A stretch of DNA of 64,000 nucleotides from Odiellus spinosus. Its lineage: Eukaryota > Arthropoda > Arachnida > Opiliones > Phalangiidae. Of the stretch, positions 1 through 11,800 are shown in pieces. Both the position numbers and the translations under genes were made by a program. A model generated the notes under the pieces. It was given only the letters and a program-made list of their open reading frames with translations, did not search any database and had not been told where the DNA came from. Location of the stretch: contig OY987232.1 in NCBI GenBank assembly GCA_963920705.1, positions 18,017,942-18,081,941 on the forward strand, written 5' to 3'. Numbering within the stretch: the stretch's first letter is position 1; every line of letters starts with the position of its first letter.

Positions 1-154
1 TTTCTCGAAAAGAGGATTTGAAATTTGCCGAGAGAAATTCAAATTTCCAGAAAAGAAAAGTAGCCAATTATCGCGCGATTAATAATTCCCGCCAAAACTT
101 TAGTTCTATCTTTCGAGAAAGCGCGGGAATTTCCGCGAGCGCCTAACATAATGA

Positions 155-435
155 CAAGGAGGATCAGAGAAGGAGAGGAAATTTGGGGCTGCGTTGAGTT
201 AGAGAGAGAAGAGCCAACCTCCCACTCGGGTGGAAAGGGGGGATAGGAAATTCTCGAGGTAAACTGTTGTCACGTGGTCACTAGCTAGCGCGTCTCATAA
301 AGGATTCGTTTTACCCACGCGACAACATTTTACCACGAAACGTCTCGACCCCCGTTCTCCCAGAGTGGGAGTTTAGGCCGACGCAGTAGGAACCGCGCCG
401 TCCCCACATTTCCTCTCCTTCTCTGATCCTCCTTG
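155..435. mobile_element. MITE family C, copy 1
   Basis: Short element with near-perfect terminal inverted repeats of about 34 bp, starting caaggaggatcagagaagg and ending with its reverse complement. It is flanked by an exact 7-bp duplication, ataatga. A second copy lies at 55237-55516. The interior has no credible reading frame, so it is non-autonomous. Nothing else is recognised in bases 1-611. Confidence 0.85.
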
Positions 436-611
436 ATAATGATTACATTCATTTTAAAGAAAATGACTATCATAATATTTTAGCTGGGTGTTACCCTCTA
501 AGGGGTTAATAATGTCACAGAACAAAGAACTAATTATCTTCTGACTAATATTCAGCTGAATGCGGACACAAGCAGAGAAGTTTTTCGATTTCCATAGTAG
601 CAGTTGCCAAA

Positions 612-3600
612 ATGTTAGCCAGTGTGGCCCAGTATTCAAAAGTTTATCCCGAATATTTTTTCAAATACAGGTAAGACATTAAACATTAGACGAGGTTGAT
701 AATAAGGGAAGATTATTTTTAAGAAAATAGGCTTAGCTGGATACAAGATCATCCTGAATTTCTTCGCATTGAAGGGTCAGCAACCAATCGAATTCTATTT
801 GAATTCTCACGGAAATCTCGCCTTAACGACGGGTATTTGTTCATTTATAGCTGACCCATCATTGTGAAAAAATTCAGGATATCCACGAATCCAGCTAAGC
901 CTATTTTTGGGTTAGTTTTGAAATTGATAAATTTACTTTTTATTAGGTTGCATTCTCCCTTGAAACAAATTATTTTTTATCGTTCACAGATTTACAGAAG
1001 AGGTTCATGCAGTCTATGCAATCGTGGAAGTAAGTATATTATTTTCTTGGCTTCATAAACCTATATTTGTAAAAATAGCCAAATTATCTCCCCTGTCTGG
1101 CTCGAATAACCCAATTCTTCTTGGTTTAAATAATATAGGAAAGTGATCTGTATCCACTACAGATGCTAAAATACGACTACAGCTCAGACTACGCACAAAG
1201 AATACACAATATAAGGTAAAAACAGAGAAGAAAATATCCATTTCTTATTCGAGTATTAACGGATACCAGAATGTAACTTCAAATTAACGCAATTCCTACT
1301 CATTGTTAAATTGGGAAATTGATACGAGTTATAAAGTTATTCATTCGCCGATAACGAACAATTTGAAACCAAAGAGTTTCTTCGTCTTTTTAACCCAAAA
1401 TTTAGATCTCGAAGCTAGAACTGTTCCTTTCGATTTAGACGAACAAAGTGGAATTATTATATTTCATTCTATATTACGGATTTCGAGAAACGTCGTATTT
1501 TTATCTCGGCCCGATATCCGTTCGAATAAATTGATGGATAATTCGTTTATTAATTGAAATTTTATCTCCGGGTCTAATTCGTATCCATCATTTGAATACG
1601 ATTCTGTTTATATAATTTATGGATTTATATTAACTTAATTTATCAGAGATTAAAATATCTGAAAATAGCTTAGTTATAAATGGATAAGTTATTCATTTAC
1701 CGATTCCTATCTCTAACTTCGATATACCTAGATCTTCTTCTTATTAAACTTGGCTTCCTTCATTGAAAGTAATGCTTGAATTATAATTCTCATTTTCTAT
1801 TAGTATAAAATTAGAAAAAGTACCCTACAGCGAAATAATCAAAATTTTCAGTGCTGAAGAATATGCCTTGGCGGTAAGTATATAAAATTCTACGTCATCT
1901 TAAAAGGAGGCTGTCATAGAGGTTAAAAAACGATTCAAAATATATATACATATGTCATAGAACAAAATTACAGTGACAGTAAAAATACATATTTTATAAT
2001 CGCCTAATTTCGAAATTTTTAATAATTTTCTTCGACAATATGAAAGATAAGAGTTAATTTAAAATTAATATGTTGAATTAAAACCGGAAATTAGATTAAA
2101 GAATTTATATTTAATAGAATTATCCCGCCATACGCTTAATTAAGTTAATAATATATATTTGGGCAACGTCGTTCTGCTACCCGAGTGATAAGGACAGCCT
2201 AACTTCAAATTACTTTATAATTTTGAAGTTAACTATACATTTTTTAGAATGTGGACCTAGTAGTCATTCCCGTGGGCTTATCTACATTTTGTAGCAAATC
2301 GATAAGTGATTATTTCGTCCCTAGTGGCATTTTTCACGCGACGGAAACTATTATATTATCAGGCTCACCAAAATTATCATTGACAACTTCAATGTCATTT
2401 TTGAAAATGGATTTTGAGGTTGGTTTGTTTTTCTAAAAGCAGAAGCCGATGAACTCTCCTTTGAAGTCTATTTCTCCCGGGTCTTGTCTACCCCTCTCTG
2501 TATGGGTTATTCTCAAAAGGCGCGATTCGTACGCCTCCTAACGGTAGATGTTTTCGGAGCGGGAGCTCGTCGATCGAATATCTCTAGCAGCCTCGGAGTT
2601 CGTCCAAAAAACGTCGTCGTTTGTGGAGAGAGAGAATTTCCAATTTTCCGTAGACAGGGGGGTATGAAGTAGGACCCCTCCGATCTCGTAAAATTGGGAA
2701 TTTTACCCATACAGAGAGGAGCGCTATATGGAACATTGGAGTAGTAGACTTCAAAGGAGGGTTTCATCGGCTTCTGCTAAAATGGATAATGGAACCTAAC
2801 CATATTATTTATAGATTAGTTATAGTTAAAAAAAATACAAACAAATATTAAACTAGAAATAAATTTAAAACTTACCATGAAACTAGGCTTAGCTGGATTC
2901 ATGGAGATCTTAAATTTCTTCGCATTGAAGGGTCAGCGACCAATGAACAAACGAACCCTCGATTCGATTGGTCGCTGACCCTTCAATGCGAAGAAGAATA
3001 ATCTAACTAAGCCTATTTTGATGTTAAGTTATAAATTTATTTCTAGTGTTAATATTTATTTGTAATTTTGTTTACTGTTGGATTAGGCCTATTTAAACGA
3101 TAAGGAATCGATAAAAAAATCAATTTTTGTTAGGTTGCATTCTCCCTTTATTATCCGTTTCTTCGAGCTAAACATCTGATATATTTTTCCAGGTTACATT
3201 TTACTTTTCAATATTAGTTATCATCATATCATTTTTAATGTTGCATAAGATGTGGTACAATGTCATAACAAAAACGCAATTTTCAGCCAAAAACTTTAAA
3301 AAAGCTATCTTTGTGTTTTTAAAGACTGTATGGAATATCTTTTCCATATTTTTTTACGAACGTAAGTCAATAACTTTATTTCATATAAGTAAACAACGCC
3401 CCGTAGCTTAATACTATCAGAAAAGGTCCCCCTACAGTTTTGTTTCATAGACTTGTACTTAAAAATAGACAAAAAAGTCAACACCCCTGTCTGGCTCAAG
3501 TGATTTGGACTCTTCCTCGATATTTTGAGTCGGAAGAGAGAGTGTTGGAATTTATTCGGGCCTTGGCTATATCGTTTTCCCTCCTTCCAACTCCGGAATA

Positions 3601-6600
3601 AATTTCTCCGAAGGGTGGCGCCTCCTCCGTTCACTATTTACACTAGCAGCCGCTAGAGTGTCTCAAATCTGCAGAGTCTGGGGGTACATTGGACCTTTGA
3701 TGATAGTATCAGAAGCAGATGAAACCCTCCTTTGAAGTCTATTACTCCCTGGTCTTGTCTACCCCTCTCTGTATGGGTTAGTTTCAAAAAGCGCGATTCG
3801 TACGCCTCCTAACGGTAGATATTTTCGGAGCGGGAGTTCGTCGAGCCAATATCTCTAGCAGCCTTGGAGTTCGTCAAAAAAACGTCGTCGTTTGTGGAGA
3901 GAGAGAATTTCCAATTTTCCGTAGACAGGGGGGTATGAAGTAGGACCCCTCCGATCTCGTAAAATTGGGAATTTTACCCATACAGAGAGGAGCGCTATAT
4001 CGAACATTAGAGTAGTAGACTTCAAAGGAGGGTTTCATCGGCTTCTGATAGTATTAAGATACGGGGCGCTGTTTACTTTTATGTAATAATGTTATAGACT
4101 TTTGATGTTATACTAATTTGTTTTCCAATACAGCGTATCCTTATAAAGTTTATCACATTTCGGATCGGATTTTGTACGGATTTTGGTTAATTGGAGTAAT
4201 GTTTATTGGATTTTTAATGACTTGCTTTCTCAAGTCAAAGTTCTTTGATGAAAAATATTTTTTTGTTGAAACTATCGAAAATATTCGAGATTTACACAAA
4301 AGAGCCGAAATGGAGCCACTTATGCTAAAAGATGGGTTGGTTTATCAATATCTTAGAGGCATAGTAAGTACTATTCTAACGACAGTGTAGGTTAGAGCTC
4401 GGAATTCGTATAACTTTAATTAATTTAATAAGAGCATCTGTGAATGTCAATCGGATATTAAAATATCCATTTCTTATTCGAGGTATTAACGGATACCCGA
4501 ATGATAACGGCAAACTAACGCGATTCCTACTCATTGTTAAATTGGGAAATTGATACGAGTTATAAAGTTATTCATTCGCCGATAACGACAATTTGAAACC
4601 AAAGAGTTTCTTCGTCTATTTTAACCCAAAATTGAGATCTCGAAGCTAGAACCGTTCCTTTCGATTTAGACGAACAAAATGGAATTATTATATTTCATTC
4701 TATATTACGGATTTCGAGAAACGTCGTATTTTTATCTCGGCCCGTTATCCGTTCGAATAAATTGATGGATAATTCGTTTATTAATTAAAATTTTATCTCC
4801 GGGTCTAATTCGTATCCAGCATTTGAATACGATTAATTAATAATTAATTCATTCTTTGTATTTCGTTTTAGGCCCAGGAAGACAAGTTTATAAGAGATTG
4901 GTTAGAAAATAAACTAAATGATGAAAATTTTTGCGAAATAACCGATTTAATTGATTTGGACACTTACATTCCTATCTTGGAAGGGAAAAAAGCCTTGATT
5001 CAGAGTACACAGTTAATGAATTGGTTCTTTGGTTACGCTCTGACCTTTGACATGGATGAAATGGGGGAGTTAAAAGAACGCAGTGATGGTTTTTATTTCT
5101 CACCATACATCAAGAGTGATATTCTATTAATGCCAGTCAATTCATCGTTTGTACAAAACAGACGATTCCAAGATAATTTTAATTTAGGGTAATAAAAATT
5201 TGTTTTAAGAACTTATTACTTAAAGGGGGAATGCAACCGAACAACAAATGATTTTTTTATCGATTCCTTATCGTTTAAATAACCTTAATCCACTAGGAAA
5301 ATAGAAATTATAAATTTTTAGACGTATTTTTGTAGGGGGAAACTCAAACTTAACGCAGAAATTGAAAGCGTAAGCCTGGGATTTTTCCGAAGCTCGTAAA
5401 ACCTTATTTCCCGATTCCCTTAATTAATTAGGTTGGCTAATTAGGGTCGTATCTTCTCCGAGTCATATTTTAGAATGTTGTAGTTGCGTTCCGCGAATAG
5501 CCCCTTTCTTAACCTACAAAATGAGCTCTTCCATCTTTAAATATATCCAACCAAAGTTAGGTTATTCATTTTTAAATGAAAGTGTTCAGAATTAGAAGCG
5601 TTCAGAATTAGAAGCGTTCAGAATTAGAAGCGTTCGGAATTAGAAGCGTTCGGAATTAGAAACGTTCGGAATTAGAAACGTTCGGAATTAGAAACGTTCG
5701 GAATTAGAAACGTTCGGAATTAAAAGCGTTCGGAATTAAAAGCGTTCGGAATTAAAAGCGTTCGGAATTAAAAGCGTTCGGAATTAAAAGCGTTCGGAAT
5801 TAGAAGCGTTCGGAGTTAGAAGCGTTCGGAGTTAGAAGCGTTCGGAGTTAGAAGCGTTCGGAGTTAGAAGCGTTCGGAGTTAGAAGCGTTCGGAGTTAGA
5901 AGCGTTCGGAGTTAGAAGCGTTCGGAGTTAGAAGCGTTCGGAGTTAGAAGCGTTCGGAGTTAGAAGCGTTCGGAGTTAGAAGCGTTCGGAGTTAGAAGCG
6001 TTCGGAGTTAGAAGCGTTCGGAGTTAGAAGCGTTCGGAGTTAGAAGCGTTCGGAGTTAAAAGCGTTCGGAGTTAGAAGCGTTCGGAATTAGACGCGTTCG
6101 GAATTAGACGCGTTCGGAATTAGACGCGTTCGGAATTAGACGCGTTCAGAATTAGAAGCGTTCAGAATAGTTACGTTCACACTTGCCACTTTGAAACTTT
6201 TTTCAAACTGATTCGAAGGTTTAAATCGACTTTCTAAGGAATACATTTTGTTTTTTGATCAACGATCTACGCGGTTGACCCCAAAATTTTATTATTTGAC
6301 CTTTCCCAAACGGTTAAAAACCGTTTCAAAGTGTCTAGTGTGAACGCGGCTAATTAGAAGCGTTCAGAATAAGGCGACCCTACCATAGTTTTGGAATTCC
6401 AATCACATCACTACCATTTGTTTAAATTTCAGATTTCTCGCACTATTTGAAACGAAAGCTTTTGATTATCTGGACTTCGGTAGTGAAATGGCGATGGATT
6501 TCGTAAAATGGAAAAGACCAATGAAAACAGCTACAAATCTTTCAATGTTTGCGATGGCTGGAGTGTTTTACGTTATGTTAGGGTGTTTATTAATCTGCTG

Positions 6601-6649
6601 CGCAGTATTCTTTATCGAATTAACTCTCGGCTTTGATGTTTTTTCGTGA
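612..6649 (+). CDS. Ionotropic receptor-like gene 1 (divergent iGluR/IR family)
   Basis: Nine exons (612-670, 990-1029, 1139-1215, 1804-1873, 2248-2418, 3193-3361, 4134-4363, 4872-5188, 6433-6649) join in frame to 449 residues. An aminoterminal half-lobe is followed by a hydrophobic segment at about 140-158, a pore-like loop, a second segment at about 208-227 preceded by the motif ISDRILYGFW, a second extracellular lobe, and a last segment at about 418-439. This order (S1, M1, pore, M2, S2, M3) is that of ionotropic glutamate-type receptors; the 'R-I-L-x-G-F-W' motif before M2 and the acidic E-L after M3 fit arthropod IRs. No signal peptide or amino-terminal domain is seen, so an upstream exon may be missing. 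It is very close to gene 2 (8880-13359), with identical intron phases. AATAAA occurs at 6651, almost touching the stop. The family call is confident; ligand and cell type are unknown. Confidence 0.82.
725..908. mobile_element. Foldback element E, in intron 1 of IR-like gene 1
   Basis: Inverted repeat whose arms begin aaaataggcttagctgga and contain ttgaagggtcagc. It sits between exons 1 and 2 of IR-like gene 1. Related foldbacks lie at 2883-3015 and 6740-6925. Confidence 0.6.
1240..1720 (+). repeat. Dispersed repeat A, partial copy
   Basis: AT-rich repeat of about 550 bp when complete, with termini resembling tagagctcggaat. This copy lacks the left end and lies in intron 3 of IR-like gene 1. 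Other copies begin near 4394, 8951, 15054, 24717, 33875, 42735 and 53765. The short reading frames inside it recur with the repeat and are not genes. Confidence 0.7.
1905..2190 (+). repeat. Dispersed repeat F, partial copy in intron 4
   Basis: Contains gttaaaaaacgattcaaaat, the string tatatacatatgtcatag and ttataatcgc, shared with copies near 17880, 25690 (reverse), 27560, 39730 and 54540. It lies in intron 4 of IR-like gene 1. Confidence 0.6.
2440..2776 (+). mobile_element. MITE family A (CAGAAG), copy 1
   Basis: About 337 bp, termini cagaagccgatga and tcatcggcttctg, flanked by ctaaaag and ctaaaat (6 of 7 match). It is in intron 5 of IR-like gene 1. A second inner inverted pair, ctctctgtatgggt and acccatacagagag, makes the element a nested foldback. 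Confidence 0.88.
2883..3155. mobile_element. Foldback element E, copy 2, with flanking arm
   Basis: Inverted arms around ggcttagctggattcatgg and ctaactaagcc enclose two facing copies of ttgaagggtcagcgaccaat. The right flank continues into an arm ending gttaggttgcattctccct, which recurs in reverse at 5223-5300. All of it is intronic in IR-like gene 1. Confidence 0.5.
3365..4105 (+). mobile_element. Element D, copy 1, interrupted by MITE A
   Basis: Terminal inverted repeats of about 50-60 bp (core gtaaacaacgccccgtagct) enclose a body with tagacaaaaaagtcaacacc. MITE A copy 2 is inserted in it at 3710-4047. It fills most of intron 6 of IR-like gene 1. Other copies or fragments are at 9258, 11678, 19440, 33461, 52683 and 55721. 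Confidence 0.7.
3710..4047 (+). mobile_element. MITE family A, copy 2 (nested in element D)
   Basis: Full-length copy flanked by an exact 7-bp duplication, atagtat. It is inserted into the right terminal region of element D, so it is younger than that element. Confidence 0.9.
4394..4850 (+). repeat. Dispersed repeat A, copy in intron 7
   Basis: Begins tagagctcggaattcg (with a small change) and runs to the tccgggtctaattcgtatcc block. It matches 33875-34431 and 53765-54192 over most of its length. Confidence 0.72.
5583..6168 (+). repeat. 16-bp tandem repeat in last intron of IR-like gene 1
   Basis: About 36 copies of a 16-bp unit, gttcggagttagaagc, with ordered variants: aattagaagc at both ends, aattaaaagc and gagttagaagc in the centre, aattagacgc near the right. 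The gradation of variants suggests stepwise expansion. It lies between exons 8 and 9. Confidence 0.95.
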
Positions 6650-6739
6650 AAATAAACCAAAAACGGAGAATGTAACCAACAAAAACGAAATTTACAAACA
6701 AATATTAAACTAGAAATAAATTTAAAACTTACCCTAAAA

Positions 6740-6925
6740 ATAGGCTTAGCTGAATTCATCAAGATTCTGAATTTCCTCGCAATAAAGGGTCAGCGACCAA
6801 TGAACAAAGGCTTTTCATTAAGCCGAGATCTTATGGTGATACTTTTAATAACATTTGATTGGTCGTTGACCCGTAAATGCAAAGAAATTCAGGTGATCTC
6901 CATGAATCCAGCTAAGCCTATTTTT
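6740..6925. mobile_element. Foldback element E, copy 3, downstream of IR-like gene 1
   Basis: Inverted arms with ggcttagctgaattcat and atgaatccagctaagcc, about 100 bp after the stop codon of IR-like gene 1. Confidence 0.55.
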
Positions 6926-7024
6926 TGGGGTAAGTTTCTAGTTTAATATTTATTTACCAAAAATAACTTAGGAGTAAATTTCTTTTTAACAAAACATGTT
7001 ATGAATATTAGATATAAATAATAG

Positions 7025-7442
7025 CAGAGGTATATAATAACCCCCTTCGGGGGGAAGTATGAAAGGTAGGCAAAATCGACGAACAACGAGTGCCCGGCGT
7101 AAATCGCGGCGGATCGACACACCGCTTTACTCCCAAAAAATAGTTACACCATTTTGAACCTCACTAAATTTTCCCTACGCGCGCTTCCGGAACTCGCGAG
7201 CTGAAGTCAAAATTCGACTCCATTTTAACAGACAGCCTGACTCCCGAGACAGGAAGTTCTAAACACAAATCGAGCCGTCTTGTTTATACAAAGACCATTT
7301 ACTAGAGTAGCGACATTGAGAAGTCCAGCGCGAGCTAGTGGCCTAGATAGTCAGCAGCGGGTTCTTGTTGTTCGTGATTTTTAGCATTGGTAGTATAGGG
7401 GCTTTCATACTTCCCCCCGAAGGGGGTTATTATATACCTCTG
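7025..7442. mobile_element. MITE family B (CAGAGG), copy 1
   Basis: About 418 bp with long inverted termini starting cagaggtatataataaccc. A 20-bp stretch, atattagatataaataatag, occurs immediately on both sides, longer than the 7-bp duplication of copy 2 (35376-35793). There is no credible coding content. Confidence 0.82.
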
Positions 7443-7885
7443 ATATTAGATATAAATAATAGACTAGAATTTTCACAATATAATAAAATTCTAGACGAAA
7501 ACCTAATGTCCCAAGTAGATGTTTAGCGTGGTACATTCACCAGCCTTACATTATTGATTAAATCATGAATAACATGAGAGCTTGTTTAATTGTCTTGTGT
7601 TTCATGGCACGAACACGTTAATTGTAAGAAAACATACGTGCATTTCCATAATAATTCACTTAAAATGAATAATAAGTTTTTGGAAAGTCAACACCTGGTC
7701 TTTTCAAAGATCTCCGTATTATTCTAGACTTCAAAGAGTGTGGATTGACTCAATTGTAATAAAACGATAGAAATTATGCACCCCGAAATAAAATAGGATT
7801 ACTTATCTGTTTCGCAAATCAGATATTGTACAAATAAGTAAGTTAATAAAAATTTATTAACACTATTTTTATTTGATTTTATGTT

Positions 7886-8345
7886 CTAAGCCAGATATTT
7901 ACGGGTTAACAGATAACACAATTAAACTTTAATTATATTAGTTTTTACGACCATTTGTCTATTCAATCTCTGATTTTATATATCTGACGTATCTGTTCTA
8001 ACTGATAACCATTTTTGTATAAGCCAGATATTTACCGTATAACAGATACCTAAACAGATAACTCAATTAAACTTTAATTATATTAGTTTTTACGACCATT
8101 TGTCTAATCAATCTCTGATTTTATATATCTGACTTATCTGTTCTAACTGATAACCATTTTTGTAAGCCAGATACTTACGGGTTAACAGATACCCAAACAG
8201 ATAACTACCAATTAAACTTTAATTCCACGACCATTTGTTTAATCAATCTCTGATTTTATTATATCTGATGTATCTGTTCTAACTGATAACCATTTTTGTA
8301 AGCCAGATACTTACGGGTTAACAGATAACTGTACAATTTAACTAT
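7886..8345 (+). repeat. About 140-bp tandem repeat between IR-like genes 1 and 2
   Basis: Three to four imperfect units containing aatctctgattttatatatc, tctaactgataacc and gccagatacttacgggttaa. The related motif acagata continues irregularly to about 8620. No gene is seen in 7443-8879. Confidence 0.75.
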
Positions 8346-8879
8346 AATTATATTTTTTTTACGAAATAATGCGAATTTACTTAATAATAGTTATGTGTTT
8401 CATAGTTGACTGGCAGATAAAAAGGGCCACGTTAAAAGACAGATAAAAATATTATGCGTTTAAATTTCCTTCAGATAAGCCCCGCTTAACAGGTATCTGT
8501 TTCTTGTAATTATATTAAAAAAAATCAGTTTATCCGATTTAGAATCAGTTTTATCTGTTAACCGAACAGATATCTGGAAAACTAGCTAAAATAGACGTAG
8601 GGAACAGATAACAGAATTATACATATAAATTATACATATAAATCCTAAATAAAGAATATTTCACATTAATAAATTATTTTTTCGCAAAAAATAAAAAAAC
8701 GATTTAAACCGCTGGATACAACCAATCTGATTGGTTCTTGTTAACCCTAATGATGTAATGATCATGTTCTACCGTATATATATATTTACGGTATATAAAT
8801 ATATTACTTTTTTAGGTAATCGATTTCAATGAAAGTTTGAACTTGCAAATCGATTTGAGAGAATTAACTAGTCGCAAAA

Positions 8880-11800
8880 ATGTCGACCAGTGTTGCTCAG
8901 TATTCAAAAATCTATCCGGATTATTTCTTCAAATACAGGTGAGCTTAAATTATTGGGTCTAATTCGTATCCAGCATTTGAATACGATTCTGTTTATATAA
9001 TTTGTGGATTTATATTAACTTAAATTTATCCGAGATTAAAATATCTGAAAAACGCCTAGTTATCAATGGATATCCTATAAGTTCATTATCCGACTCCGAG
9101 CTCTAGTTAAATCTAATTAATTCAAACTTCATTTTCTTTTGTTTAATTCGAATTAGATTTACAGAAGAGGCTCAAGGTATTTACGGAATAGTTGCTGTAA
9201 GTTATGCAAAAATATTACAAGGCTACGGAACTAAGTGCTCGCATTAACCAATAGTCTATTACAAAACAACACCCCATAGCAAAGGTCCAGTTTTGTTACA
9301 TATCCTATCACTTAAAAATAGACAAAAAAGTCATCACCCCTGTCTTGCTCGAGTGATTTGGACTCTTCCTCGATATTTTGAGTCAGGAGAGATTGTTGGA
9401 ATTTAGGCGGGCCGCGCTTGGCTATATTGAATTCCCTCCTTCCAACTCCGGAATGAATTTCTCCGCAGAGTGGCGCTTCTGTAGTTCACTATTTACACTA
9501 GCGACCGCTAGAGTGTCTCAAATCCTGCAGAATCTGTTGATACATTTACCCGGACATTTTCTGATAGTATTAAGCTACGGGGTCTTGTTTACTTTTATCA
9601 GAAGCCGATGAAACCCTCCTTTGAAGTCTATTACTCCCGGGTCTTGTCTACCCCTCTCTGTATGGGTTAGTTTAAAAAAGCGCGATTCGTACGCCTCCTA
9701 ACGGTAGATATTTTCGGAGCGGGAGTTCGTCGAGCGAATATCTCTAGCAGCCTCGGAGTTCGTCCAAAAAACGTCGTCGTTTGTGGAGAGAGAGAATTTC
9801 CAATTTTCCGTAGACAGGGGGGTATGAAGTAGGACCCCTCCGATCTCGTAAAATTGGGAATTTTACCCATACAGAGAGGAGCGCTATATGGAACATTAGA
9901 GTAGTAGACTTCAAAGGAGGGTTTCATCGGCTTCTGCTTTTATGAGATTAAGTTATAGACTTTTGCTTTCGACTTTATTCTACAGGAAAGTGATATGTTT
10001 CCACAACAGAAAAAGAGATACGAATATAGTGTAGATTTCGCAAAAAGAATACATAATTTAAGGTAGGAGTTGGTGGAAAATTTCTAATAATTAATAGCTT
10101 CAAACTGATGACAACTCAATTTTCTCAGCGTCATACTGGAAAAGATACCTTACAGTGATTTAGTTAACGTTTTAAATGGAGAAATATTTGAAATAGTAAG
10201 ATTTAAAGGGAAACTTGAAGCTAAATGCAATTCCTTTTTTTTAACTCCATTGAATTATTTATTAATTTTTCAGAATGTGGATTTAGTTGTCGTTCCAGTA
10301 GACTTAAGTACATTTTGCAGACGTGAGATAACCCTTCATTTCGTCCCAAGTAGTATTTTTCACTCTACAGAAACAATTATAATGTCTGGACCCCCAAAAC
10401 TGTCATTAACAACATCAATATCCTTCTTGACAATGGATTTTGAAGTAAATTGAATCTGAATTTTTTTGGATTTTATTTTACTTCGTTCTGAGCCTAATCA
10501 GAAGCCGATGAAACCCTCCTTTGAAGTCTATTACTCCCTGGTCTTGTCTACCCCTCTCTGTATGGGTTAGTTTCAAAAAGCGCGATTCGTACGCCTCCTA
10601 ACGGTAGATATTTTCTGAGCGGGAGTTCGTCGAGCGAATATCTCTAGCAGCCTCGGAGTTCGTCAAAAAAACGTCGTCGTTTGTGGGGAGAGAGAATTTC
10701 CAATTTTCCGTAGACAGGGGGGTATGAAGTAGGACCCCTCCGATCTCGTAAAATTGGGAATTTTACCCATACAGAGAGGAGGGCTATATGGAACATTAGA
10801 GTAGTAGACTTCAAAGGAGGGTTTCATCGGCTTCTGGCCTAATTAAATTTTCTTTTCAGGTTGCATTTTGCTTTTGTCTATTAGCTATTATTATATCAAT
10901 TATGATGTTGCACAAGACTTGGTACAATGTCATAACAAAACCAAAATTATCAGCAAAAAAGTTAAGAAAGATCATTACTGAATATTTAAAGATTCTGTGG
11001 AACATAATCTCCATATTCTTTTACGAACGTAAGTTTTTATAAACAATTTTAAAATTGAGTCATTCCCCGCAATCTACGTCATCACTATGGAACCTTAGAC
11101 CATAATGTATTCTACAAATGTAATTAAAGTGAGGGTGTCATGGAGTTTTAATTAACTTAAATCTAGATTAAGTAGCCTTTTCGAAAAGACTGCTGAAAAA
11201 ACAACGCGATTGTAAAAATACATATTTTATAATCGCCCATTTTCGAAATGTTTTAAAATAAAAATTCCCCGTAATCTACGTCATCACTATGGTCACGTGA
11301 TTTAACGATTGTAGAGCCTACAGTTAATTCTCGAGCGAGTGATAATCCAAATCAAGTCAAAAACCTTTCGTATGAATTTAATTATGGTTAATTACGGGTT
11401 CCACTAACATAAAATTTAATTTTAATTTATTTCGCAGCATTTCCGAACAGACTTTATCATATTTCGGAGAGAATATTGTTGGGTTTTTGGTTAATCGGAG
11501 TCTTGTTCATTGGATTTATAATGAGTTGTTTTCTGAAGTCAGAGTTCTTCGACGAAAATTTTTTGTTTGTCGACACAATTGATGCGCTTCGAGATTTTCA
11601 AAAACGAGGGGAAGTGGAACCACTTATGCTAAAAGATGCCCTTGTATATCATTATCTCAAGAACAAAGTACGTACTATCAAAAGTATATAACTTTATTCC
11701 ATAAAAGTAAACAACGCCCCGTAGCTTGATACTATCAGGTCCAGTTTTGTTTCAAATCCTATCACTTCAAAATAGACAAAAAAGTCATCACCCCTGCCTG

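Noticed and set aside
5583-6168. CRISPR-like array
   Set aside because: Repeats are contiguous 16-bp units without spacers, in a eukaryotic intron.
9667-9927. Recurring open frame of about 84 codons starting MKPSFEVYYSNV (also near 2513, 11949, 15798, 29308, 34768, 57076)
   Set aside because: It lies inside MITE A copies, is broken in several of them, starts within the terminal repeat and has no features of a real protein; it is a by-product of the element.
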